Positions 54,753 through 64,000 of a stretch of DNA of 64,000 nt are shown piece after piece (position 1 is the stretch's first letter; each line of letters opens with the position of its first letter). Source of the stretch: Nansenia antarctica. Its lineage: Eukaryota; Chordata; Actinopteri; Argentiniformes; Microstomatidae. The notes below the pieces were generated by a model, which was given only the letters and a program-made list of their open reading frames with translations, was not told the DNA's origin and searched no databases. Where the stretch lies: positions 90,860,142 to 90,924,141 of the forward strand of contig OZ022339.1 in the NCBI GenBank assembly GCA_963989245.1. The letters are read 5' to 3'. A program made the position numbers and the translations under genes.

Positions 54753-54948
54753 TAATAATGCTAAAGTACTAGCCACCTGATATGCTGGACATAACAATGC
54801 TGCTAAAGTACTAGCCACCTGATATGCTGAACATAACAATGATGCTCAAGTACTAGCCACTTGATATGCTGAACATAACAATGATGCTCAAGTACTAGCC
54901 ACTTGATATGCTGAACATAACAATGATGCTCAAGTACTAGCCACCTGC
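54753..54948. repeat. 42-bp minisatellite, ~4.5 copies
   Basis: aagtactagccacctgatat plus gctgaacataacaatgatgctc. It ends exactly where the L1 begins. Confidence 0.92.
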
Positions 54949-54963
54949 GTGAGGTGCGTGAGA

Positions 54964-54974
54964 CAAGATGGCCG
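54964..54974 (+). promoter_or_regulatory. YY1-like site at the L1 5' end
   Basis: CAAGATGGCCG lies within ~15 bp of the L1 start. Mammalian L1 5' UTRs carry a YY1 site with this sequence at the same place, where it sets the transcription start. Its use in this fish element is inferred. Confidence 0.55.
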
Positions 54975-55070
54975 CAGCGTGATATCCTCTCTCGCAAGCC
55001 CCGAAAAATAATGATTAAAACTCAGAAATAGTAGACCAAACAAGAATGTGAAATAATAGCCTCACAAGGA

Positions 55071-56047
55071 ATGAATCTACGCTCTGGAGAAACAACAAAA
55101 CCTGACAATCTACTGCTTAAAAAGAATAAACACAGAGCGAACGCCGAATCCACCATGAACACCATGAACAAAGAGGAGATGCAGAAATTATTTACCGATC
55201 TGAAAGAATCATTATCTAAAGAGATCCAGGAGTTCAGAGACGACTCCAAAACCTTGTCTAAAGAGATCCAGGAGTTCAGAGACGACTCCAAAACCTTGTC
55301 TAAAGAGATCCAGGAGTTCAGAGACGACTCCAAAACCTTTCAACAACGCACGGAAAAAGACATTAAAACAATTATGGACCAAACAGCAGATCTGCGTGAG
55401 GACGTGGAGAAAACAGGAAAACGTGTGGATTGGACCTGGACGATGCCGAGGCAGCAGCCCAGAAGCAGCTGAAGCAGACAAAGGATCGAATTGATGAGCT
55501 TTCAGATCAGGTGGATTATTTAGAAAATAAATCCAGACAGAACAATATGTGTATATATAATGTCAAGGAAACAAACGGAGCTAGCAATATGATAGAGTTT
55601 CTAAAAAAGCTAATTGCAGAGACTCTGGAGGTGCCAGGTGATATCAATCTAATCAGAGCGCACCGCATGGGCAACCAACAAACACACTCCACTCGACCGA
55701 TTATTGCAGCCTTCTTTGACACAAAGAAAAGGGTGCTTAAAGCAGCCTGGGATAAGAAGCAAGTGCTGCTTGACGGAGAGCGCATCTTTTTTGATCAGGA
55801 CTACACATACAAAACAAGAAAACAGAGAGCCCTCTACAAACCGATCCGGGACTACCTGAGAAATCAAAGGAACATCAAGACGCACATCCTTGCGCCAGCA
55901 AAACTGAAAGTTTTCAACCTGGATGGAACATTTACAACCTACTCAAACCCAACAGAGGCAGCCACAGACCTGGAGAAGAGAGGATTGTTCAAAGCAGGAG
56001 TATATGGAAAGGACAAACACTCAGCTACAGGCCTGGAGAAGCCATGA
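55071..56047 (+). pseudogene. L1 ORF1 (RNA-binding protein), one frameshift
   Basis: L1 ORF1p is a trimeric nucleic-acid chaperone. The first frame (55071 to about 55437) encodes MNLRSGETTKPDNLLLKKNK and a coiled coil in which the 14-residue unit KEIQEFRDDSKTLS occurs three times (42-bp units, 55218-55340). A frameshift near 55430-55440 moves to the frame of DDAEAAAQKQLKQTKDRIDE. The RRM-like core follows (NNMCIYNVKE..., DINLIRAHRMG, RPIIAAFFDTKKRVLKAAWD) and the C-terminal domain (QRALYKPIRDYLRNQ..., AKLKVFNLDGTFTTYSNP), stopping at 56045-56047. The parts are in normal L1 order and near normal length. Confidence 0.9.
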
Positions 56048-56261
56048 GAGGAAGATTGGATCATAAACAGACATTAAACCAAGGTACCAAGACTTTCAAA
56101 CACTAACATTCTAGTTGCTGTGAACACTATAGGCTATTGTTTCGTAATTAGGTATTTAATTTAAATTTAAGGTATATATATATATTTCTCTTTACTTTTC
56201 TTTTTCTTTAAACCGTTTATTTAAATTGAAATTACTTTGCCTTTTTGTTTTCCCCGAACAT

Positions 56262-56319
56262 ACGTGTGTGTGTGTTCTGATGTGTGTGTGTGTGTGGTGT
56301 CTGTGTATGTGTATGTGTA

Positions 56320-56350
<31 letters not shown>

Positions 56351-56395
56351 GTGTGTGTGTGGGTGTGTGTGTGCGCGTGGGTGCATGTGTGGGGG
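56262..56395. repeat. (TG)n microsatellite between L1 ORFs
   Basis: TG-rich runs; a second one lies at about 56543-56566. Both are in the inter-ORF region, which also has C runs near 56805-56815 and 57026-57041. Confidence 0.9.
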
Positions 56396-57497
56396 GGGTA
56401 ACTGTGCGCCTGGGGATATGTATGAATGAGGGTGGGATGGGAGGAAGTGGGTGGGCAGCTGGTGTGGGAGGGATGGGGTGTAAAAGTTGTCTTCGTCCTA
56501 TTGTGATGATAAATGTTATTATGATTACCATTACATTATTATTGTATGTGTGTGTGTGTGTGTGTGAGTGCGTGTGCATGTGCATGTTGAGTTGGGGTGC
56601 GCGTGCGTGGGGGTATCTGTATGTTTGAGGGTATTTTGGTGTCTGGGGCGTGTATGATTTTGTGTGTGAGGGTGGGATGGGGAGGAAGGCGAGGTGGTTA
56701 CCTTATTGGGAGGGATGGAGGTGTAAAAACTGTCTTTGCGCTATTGTGGTGATAAATGCTAATATGATTATTATTGAGTAGAGATGAGGCTTGTAATATA
56801 TAACACCCCCCCCCCCTCTATTATTTTGACTGTGCCCATACTTTTTTGCTAAATTAAACATTAAATTACTAATTATAGATTGGAGCTGTTTTGAATAAGG
56901 TATTACTTTATTTCGTTTATTATCATTATGATTATAATTACCAATACTGTTTTATCTTTTATTTACTTCTTCAATGTTATAAAAACGGAAAGTTTACTTT
57001 AAAGCTTGGTGCAGCAGGATTACACCCCCCCCCCCCCCCCCTATTACTTTAATTTTGTCCACACTTTTTTGATAAATGAAACCTTAAATTACAAATATGA
57101 CTTGGAGCTATTTTGAATAATTAAGAGAAAATAAGTAGGGGAATAGAGAGACTGTTACGTTGATGCCAATGCAAAGTTTGCTGAGTAACTATATTTTGGC
57201 GGCCGACACAGACCGCCCCAAGGACCACTTTGGCTCCTCCAATAAAGGTCACTGATACTTACTACCTGATTAAGGTGGTACAATTGAACCTGTCAATGTA
57301 CTCTTTCTTTTGTCTTTTTCTTCTCTTTTTCTTCTTTTTACTTTTCTTTTCTTCTTGTTCTTGTTCCTCTTCCTCTTTCCCTCTGTCTCCTTTCCCTACT
57401 GTCCTTCCTCCTCCTACTGTTTTCCTAGTCCCGATAATATGCCTACTCCATTAAATACTTGTAATGTTAGTTTAAAATGAAGCCCTTAAACGGAGAT

Positions 57498-60400
57498 ATG
57501 AAAAAGTTGAAAATAATATAATTAAATGTTAATGGCTTGAATAACATAATTAAGAGGAAAAAGATTATCCTCCAACTGAGGAGAGCTGGAGGAGATGTCC
57601 TCTTTTTACAAGAAACCCATTTAAAGAAAAAAGAACATGACCAATTGAGTAGGGGACAAATTTACTCCAGTTCATATGGAACACAGAAGAGGGGTGTTGC
57701 TATAATTATACAACCACACATACCATTTAAAGAAGAACAACATATATACGACAAAGAGGGCAGGTTTGTTTTAGTAATTGGTCAAATAGAGTCAATTACT
57801 GTCTCATTCTTAAATGTATACTATCCACCGGAATTAGGCCCAGAATTCATGTCAGAAATAATTGAAATGTTAATGACAAAATGTAAAGGAATCACCCTAA
57901 TGGGAGGAGATATGAATCTTACAATAAATTCTAGGCTAGATTCCTCAAATAATAAACCACACAGAGCTGATAAAACATCATCAATTTTAAGAAGTGCAAT
58001 GTCAGAATTTGGATTAGTAGACATATGGAGGATGCTAAATCCAACTAAAAAAACATATACATATTATTCTGGACGATTTTCAACTTCCAATAGACTGGAT
58101 TATTTCTTCATGTTTAAAAAAGACGTAGAGAGGCTGGAAACATGCACAATAGGCACAAGGGACTTATCAGATCATGCTACGCTATCTATAACTATACATT
58201 TGGATATAAAGCAGGGAGAAAAAATATGGAGATTAAACAATTCACTTCTTCAAGATAAGATCTTTGTTGAAAAAATCAATAAAGCCATAAAAGAATATGT
58301 AGAGATAAATGACAATGGAGATACTAATCCAACTATTATATGGGAGGGCCTTAAAGCGGTACTACGGGGACAGATAATAGCATATTGTGCATTTAAGAAA
58401 AGACAAACACAACAAAAACAGAAAATGCTTGAACAACAAATACAACACTTGGAAGACAAATTAAAAAATACAAATGAAATAATAGTAAAAAATGAATTAA
58501 AAAAGAAGTATAAGGAGTTGGATAAAATTCGTACAGAGGAAGTGGAGAAATTAATGACATACACCAAACAGAAATATTACGATGGAGGACCTAAGTCTTT
58601 AAAACTCCTAGCATATCGACTTAAGACACAGACTAAAAAAGCACACATTTCGAAATTGAAGACTGTAGAAGGCTCTGGAAAAATAACGGAAAAGGATAAA
58701 ATAGCTGAAGAATTTGTAAAATATTATGAGAACCTCTATAAAAACACAGAAAATATTGACCTGGGACTAATGAAAGATTTCTTACATAAGTTCAACTTAA
58801 AGCAGGTAACAAGATCAAAAAATGAACAGCTCATTAAGGACATCACAGTAAATGAAATACAACAACAAATAAATAACCTTAAAATGGGGAAAACACCAGG
58901 TGATGATGGATATACTAATGAATTTTATAAAACTTTTAAAAAACAATTGATACCACTACTTTTACAAGCATATAAGTATGTATTACAAACGGGAAATTGG
59001 GCAACTACTTGGAATTCATCTATAATAACGGTTATACATAAAGAAGGTAAGGACGCTACTGAATGTTCGTCTTACAGGCCAATATCGCTACTGAATACGG
59101 ACCATAAAATAGTAACAGCTATTATTGCCAATAGGTTAAAGGACATCGTGCCAGATATAATAGACAGCGACCAATGTGGTTTTATACCAGGTAGGCTGCT
59201 GTCAGATAATATAAGGAGGACGTTAAATATAATGGACTATGCACAAAATAATGGTGCAAACCTTCTACTCTTGACACTGGATGCAGAAAAAGCATTTGAC
59301 AGAGTGCTATGGCCATTCATGTTTGAAATTGTAAGAAGCTTTGGATTTCATGAGAATTTTAATAAATGGCTTCAAGGAATGTATAAAAATCCAGTGTCAA
59401 GAGTAAAAGTAAATGGCACAATATCCAGAAGATTTCCAATCTATAAAGGTACAAGACAAGGAGACCCACTCTCAGCAGTTATATTTGCTATATGCATGGA
59501 AGGACTAGCAGAAAGTGTAAGGAAAAATAATACCATCAAAGGCATAACGATAAAAGAGGAACAGCATAAACTGGCATTATATGCAGATGACGTGGTCGTT
59601 TATTTAACATCACCAACCCAATCCTTACCAAGCCTAATGGAAGCAATTACAGAATATAGTAAACACTCTGGTTATAAACTAAATGAAAGTAAGTGTGAAT
59701 TATTAACAATTGGAGAACAGATAGATTCGGAAATTAAGGAAAAATACAAGTTGAAATGGGATGCAAAGAAAATCAAATATTTAGGAATCTACCTCACCGG
59801 AGATATAACAACATTATACACTGACAACTATCAAGCCCTTGAAAATAAAATACGAGAAGATCTTAATAGATGGAAGATAACACCTGAATCCTTAATGAGT
59901 AGAGTAGAAAGCGTCAAAATGATGATCCTCCCACAGTTTCTGTTTTTATTTCAAACATTACCAGTTCCCATTCCACATGGTAGCTTCAAAAAATGGAATA
60001 CAATGCTCTCAAATTTCATTTGGAACTACAAAAGTAAACGGAAAAAACTTAGTATACTAACTCAAACCAGAGAAAAAGGAGGGTTTAATTTCCCTGATCT
60101 AAAGTCCTATTTCCATGCAACTCAAATAGATACAATAATGAAATGGATGAATAACTCGGTTCAAACCAAATGGAAAGACATAGAAAAAGTATATCAATAT
60201 CAATAGGAACACTACCTTTTCTGAGTCTAAAGGATATTCAAAAATATAGTGGAAATAACAGATGCATAGAAAATACCCTCATAAATTGGAAAACTATTCG
60301 TAAAATGTATAAATGTGATGACAAATGTATTTATTTGAGAGAGATAGCCAGTGATCCAGACTTTTTACCTAATAAAACAGACAACATATTAGAAGAATGG

Positions 60401-61150
60401 GCTAGGAAGGGACTACAGGTGTACTCACAGATGGTTACAAATGACATGATAGACTCATTTGAAACCTTAGTTAATAAATTTCATATAAGTAATAGCCATT
60501 TCTTTAAGTACTTACAAATTAGAAGCTACCTTATAACACAACAGAGGAGACAGGAACAAAGATCACATATACTGATGGAATATCTGAGCAAAAATAGAAA
60601 CAGCGAAAAGACAAAAATCTCAAAACTTTACAAAATCATGCAAGAAATCAAGATGCAAGAAGATAACACTAAAGAAAAATGGGAAAACGAATTAGCAATA
60701 ACAATTACGGAAGAAGATTGGAAAGAAGCATGCAAAAGAATATTTAAGACAACACAATCAAAATTCTGGAAAGAATTTGCTTGGAAAAGAAATATGAAGA
60801 TCTTCCTAACACCGAAAATGTTGTCAAAATATAGGCCAACAGGCAATGCAGAATGCTGGAGGAAATGTACGGAACAAGAAGCCAATCACACACACATTTT
60901 TTATACATGCCCTAAATTGAAAAGGTTTTGGGAGGCAGTTCAAGTAAAAATAAAAAATACATTTACCTTACAAAATCCTATACATCCAGTCAATATTATA
61001 CTCGGTCTTATTCCATTAGATATACACAGGGAGGGAGATAAATATTTTTACACTATATTACGTATTGCAGCTTTAAAGCAAATTACACGTAAATGGTTGG
61101 ACTTAAACCGACCATCTGTTAATAATTGGAAAAAACTGTTGAAGAGATAA
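57498..61150 (+). pseudogene. L1 ORF2 (endonuclease/reverse transcriptase), two lesions
   Basis: ORF2p nicks target DNA and copies the L1 RNA. The start is probably ATG 57498 (MKKLKII), followed by TAA at 57519-57521 where intact relatives continue into LNVNGLNN. The frame then stays open for about 890 codons to 60206. The apurinic-type endonuclease shows FLQETHL, GGDMNLTI and LSDHATLS. The RT shows SSYRPISLLNTDHKI, DQCGFIPGRLLSDN, LTLDAEKAFDRVLW, GTRQGDPLSAVIF and LYADDVVVYL (59570-59600). A frameshift at about 60170-60206 (...DIEKVYQYQ stop; continued by ISIGTLPFLSLKDIQKYSGN) leads to the C-terminal part with the L1 Cys/His motif CWRKCTEQEANHTHIFYTCP (about 60853-60912). The catalytic residues are all present, so it died recently or these are few sequence errors. 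Confidence 0.93.
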
Positions 61151-61311
61151 AAGAAATGGAAACTGGAGTAAATGGACCGAATGAATGAGTAGGAAGAACC
61201 CCCCCCCCCCCTCACCGATCCCACCCCTCCAACCCCCTCCTTTTATCTCTTACTTTTCTCTATCCTTATAATATACTTTTATCTCTATCCTTATAATATC
61301 TCTCTTCTTTT

Positions 61312-63632
61312 TTATGGTTTCTCTCCTGTGTGTATTCTCTGATGAATCTTCAGACTTCCTGATTGATTGAAACTCTTCCCACACTGGGAGCAGTGGTATG
61401 GTTTCTCTCCTGTGTGTATTCTCTGATGAATCTTCAGGCTTCCTCCTTCACTAAAACTCTTCCGACACTGGGAGCAGTGGTATGGTTTCTCTCCTGTGTG
61501 TATTCTCTGATGCTTCTTCAGGTCTCCTGCTCCACTAAAACTCTTCCGACACTGGGAGCAGTGGTATGGTTTCTCTCCAGTGTGTATTCTCTGATGCTTC
61601 TTCAGGACTCCTGCTTCACTAAAACTCTTCCCACACTGGGAGCAGTGGTATGGTTTCTCTCCTGTGTGTGTTCTCTGATGCCTCTTTAGATGTCCTGCTA
61701 TATTGAAACTCTTCCCACACTGGGAGCAGAGGTATGGTTTCTCTCCGGTGTGTATTCTCTGATGAAACTTTAGATTTCCTGCTGTATTGAACCTCTTCCC
61801 ACACTGGGAGCAGAGGTATGGTTTCTCTCCTGTGTGTATTCTCTGGTGAATCTTTAGATGTCCTGCTGTACTGAACCTCTTATCACATTGGGAGCAGTGG
61901 TATGGTTTCTCTCCCGTATGTGTTCTCTGGTGAATCTTTAGACTTCCTGCTTCATTAAAACTCTTCCCACACTGGGAGCAGTGGTATGGTTTCTCTCCTG
62001 TGTGTATTCTCTGATGAGTCTTTAGATGTCCTGCTTTACTGAAACTCTTATCACACTGGGAGCAGTGGTATGGTTTCTCTCCGGTGTGTATTCTCTGGTG
62101 AATCTTTAGATGTCCTGCTTGACTGAAACTCTTCCCACATTGGGAGCAGCGGTATGGTTTCTCTCCTGTGTGTGTTCTCTGATGCTTCTTTAGGGATTCT
62201 GCTGTATTGAACCTCTTCCCACACTGGGAGCAGTGGTATGGTTTCTCTCCGGTGTGTATTCTCTGGTGATACTTTAGATGTCCTGCTGTACTGAAACTCT
62301 TATCACATTGGGAGCAGTGGTATGGTTTCTCCCCGGTGTGTATTCTCTGGTGAATCTTTAGATGTCCTGCTTGACTGAAACTCTTCCCACACTGGGAGCA
62401 GCGGTATGGTTTCTCTCCGGTGTGTAGTCTCTGGTGATACTTTAGATGTCCTGCTGTACTGAAACTCTTATCACATTGGGAGCAGTGGTATGGTTTCTCC
62501 CCGGTGTGTATTCTCTGATGCTTCTTTAGACTTCCTGCTTCACTAAAACTCTTCCCACACTGGGAGCAGTGGTATGGTTTCTCTCCGGTGTGTGTTCTCT
62601 GATGCCTCTTTAGATGTCCTGGTATATTGAAACTCTTCCCACACTGGGAGCAGTGGTATGGTTTCTCTCCGGTGTGTATTCTCTGGTGATACTTTAGATG
62701 TCCTGCTGTACTGAAACTCTTATCACATTGGGAGCAGTGGTATGGTTTCTCCCCGGTGTGTATTCTCTGATGCTTCTTTAGGGATTCTGCTGTATTGAAC
62801 CTCTTCCCACACTGGGAGCAGTGGTATGGTTTCTCTCCGGTGTGTATTCTCTGGTGATACTTTAGATGTCCTGCTGTACTGAAACTCTTATCACACTGGG
62901 AGCAGTGGTATGGTTTCTCCCCGGTGTGTATTCTCTGATGCTTCTTTAGACTTCCTGCTTCACTAAAACTCTTCCCACACTGGGAGCAGTGGTATGGTTT
63001 CTCTCCGGTGTGTGTTCTCTGATGCCTCTTTAGATGTCCTGATATATTGAAACTCTTCCCACACTGGGAGCAGTGGTATGGTTTCTCTCCTGTGTGTATT
63101 CTCTGATGAATCTTTAGATTTCCTGCTGTATTGAACCTCTTCCCACACTGGGAGCAGTGGTATGGTTTCTCTCCTGTGTGTATTCTCTGATGAATCTTTA
63201 CATTTCCTGGTGTATTGAACCTCTTCCCACACTGGGAGCAGTGGTATGGTTTCTCTCCCGTATGTGTTCTCTGGTGAATCTTTAGACTTCCTGCTTCACT
63301 AAAACACTTCCCACACTGGGAGCAGTGGTATGGTTTCTCTCCTGTGTGTATTCTCTGATGAGTCTTTAGATGTCCTGCTTTACTGAAACTCTTATCACAC
63401 TGGGAGCAGTGGTATGGTTTCTCTCCGGTGTGTATTCTCTGATGCTTCTTCAGGGCTCCTGCTTCACTAAAACTCTTCCCACACAGTGGGCAGCGGTAGG
63501 TCTTCTCTCCGGTGTAAGTCTGTGGGTGTGTTTTAAGGTGATTCTTCCGCCTCGAGCTCCTGTGTTGTTGATGGTTTCCTGGTGTGGTGGAGCTGGGCTC
63601 GCTGTCTGAACCTGGGTTGGAGCTCTGCTGGT
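61312..63632 (-). CDS. C2H2 zinc-finger gene 2, terminal exon (26 fingers)
   Basis: The exon starts at 63632 after acceptor ctattcttacag and stays open to TAA 61312-61314 (phase 1 start, 772 residues). It begins QQSSNPGSDSEPSSTTPGNH, nearly identical to gene 1 exon 3. Then come 26 C2H2 fingers at strict 84-bp spacing (first Cys codon ends 63492, last 61392). Helix types include EAGALKKH, KAGHLKTH, STAGHLKYH, NTAGNLKIH and NQSGSLKIH; one finger has GKCFSEA (Phe-side Ser to Cys). The STAGHLKYH finger recurs at 62860, 62692, 62440 and 62272. The array ends right after a TGEKP linker with TAA, against the L1 3' end. Upstream coding exons lie beyond the window. It was likely a nuclear DNA-binding protein like gene 1. 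No Met occurs in the fingers, so a start must come from an upstream exon. Confidence 0.9.
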
Positions 63633-63737
63633 CTGTAAGAATAGGAACATATACAGGGTTACATAGGCAAGTTTATTTGTATAGCACATTTGATACAACA
63701 AGGGCAATTCAAAGTGCTTTACATACAGCATTAGGAT
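63633..63737 (-). other. Intron segment shared with zinc-finger gene 1
   Basis: About 105 bp upstream of the finger exon is nearly identical (in reverse) to 32550-32657, including the L2-like tail and acceptor. It ends where a hAT begins. Confidence 0.85.
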
Positions 63738-64000
63738 TAGGGATGCACGATATTATCGGCACCAATATTTATCGGCCCGATAATGGGAAATTAATGTTAT
63801 TAAATATTTATCGGTTTTATTAAATTTTTGCCGATATAGAGCCGATAATATGAGGCCGGAAATATTTCTGTTTCCGGTTGACGCGCTCATGCTGCTGCGC
63901 CTGCTTACAGCCATGCAGTGTAGAGGAAAGTTTGGAGAGGAGGGCAAAGGTCTACGAGTTACAACACAACGAATCTCATAAGTCACCTTAAGATTCACCA
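63738..64000. mobile_element. hAT element, one end only
   Basis: TAGGGATGCACGATATTATC then repeated TATCGGC/GCCGATA blocks is a typical hAT (Ac-like, ZBED1-type) end and subterminal region. It interrupts the intron copy after cattaggat; the uninterrupted site is in gene 1 (atatcctaatg near 32550). The element leaves the window. Confidence 0.8.

Larger units (their letters stand above)
54949..61310 (+). mobile_element. Near full-length L1-clade LINE
   Basis: The order is 5' UTR (54949-55070), ORF1 (55071-56047), a long TG-rich inter-ORF region (56048-57497), ORF2 (57498-61150) and a 3' UTR with a C run (61200-61211) and repeated atccttataat. L1 elements copy themselves by target-primed reverse transcription. 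Lesions seen are a frameshift in ORF1, a stop at codon 8 of ORF2, and a frameshift in ORF2 near 60170-60206. A clean poly-A tail is not seen; the 3' end abuts the zinc-finger array at 61311. Confidence 0.9.

Noticed and set aside
57230..57454. Small membrane-protein-like frame upstream of L1 ORF2
   Set aside because: A T-rich low-complexity tract in the L1 inter-ORF region.

Overview
The window looks like nuclear DNA from a ray-finned (teleost) fish. The evidence is an RPP21 gene split by introns, two tandem C2H2 zinc-finger genes of the fish type, and a dense mix of fish-type transposons: L2-, Rex1/CR1- and L1-clade LINEs, many hAT elements, piggyBac, Tc1, Harbinger and a small solo LTR. Long minisatellites and telomere-like TTAGGG blocks fill much of the rest. 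I see no prokaryotic operons, CRISPR array or rRNA gene. Species cannot be told from this sequence alone.

Layout. 0.35-0.65 kb is a CT-rich microsatellite. 1.6-4.3 kb is rpp21 (RNase P/MRP protein subunit p21, four coding exons, + strand), with a minisatellite in intron 1, a LINE tail at the end of intron 2 and a hAT element with perfect ends in intron 3. 4.3-13.9 kb is intergenic: a telomere-motif palindrome, a Tc1 fragment, LINE fragments, small minisatellites, and hAT remains interrupted by an L2 LINE. 14.2-16.6 kb is a decayed piggyBac transposase gene (- strand). 16.8-18.2 kb is a complete non-autonomous hAT. 19.5-26 kb holds an L2 copy and a large composite inverted repeat (arms near 21.1-21.8 and 24.7-25.9 kb) with a foldback element in each arm and another L2 in the spacer.

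26.5-34.2 kb is a three-exon zinc-finger gene (+ strand) with 17 intact fingers, cut short by a TAG inside finger 18. An L2 LINE sits inside a minisatellite in its first intron. 37.2-38.4 kb is another hAT. 38.5-46.1 kb is almost all minisatellite: a 20-bp array, a 29-bp array and a 25-bp array. The 25-bp array is itself split by an L2 LINE, which carries a foldback MITE. 46.6-48.2 kb is a Rex1/CR1-like LINE.

50.2-54.7 kb is a nested stack. A Harbinger-like terminus is interrupted by a hAT-like element, which holds a solo LTR. Downstream is a three-exon Myb/SANT-like gene whose first exon is broken by a separate hAT; removing that hAT and one target-site copy restores one 299-codon frame. 54.9-61.3 kb is a nearly full-length L1 with a few inactivating lesions. 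61.3-63.6 kb is the terminal exon of a second zinc-finger gene (- strand, 26 fingers), a close paralogue of the first and convergent with it. It ends directly against the L1 tail. A further hAT begins at 63.74 kb in its upstream intron and leaves the window.

The genes do not form a pathway. The biology here is genome dynamics: array homogenisation in zinc-finger genes, repeated insertion of LINEs into minisatellites, and cut-and-paste elements landing in exons and next to splice sites. I found no clearly new molecular system. The most unusual items are the hAT-broken Myb/SANT gene inside nested transposons, the 21-26 kb inverted composite, and the paired zinc-finger genes whose arrays were ended in two different ways.
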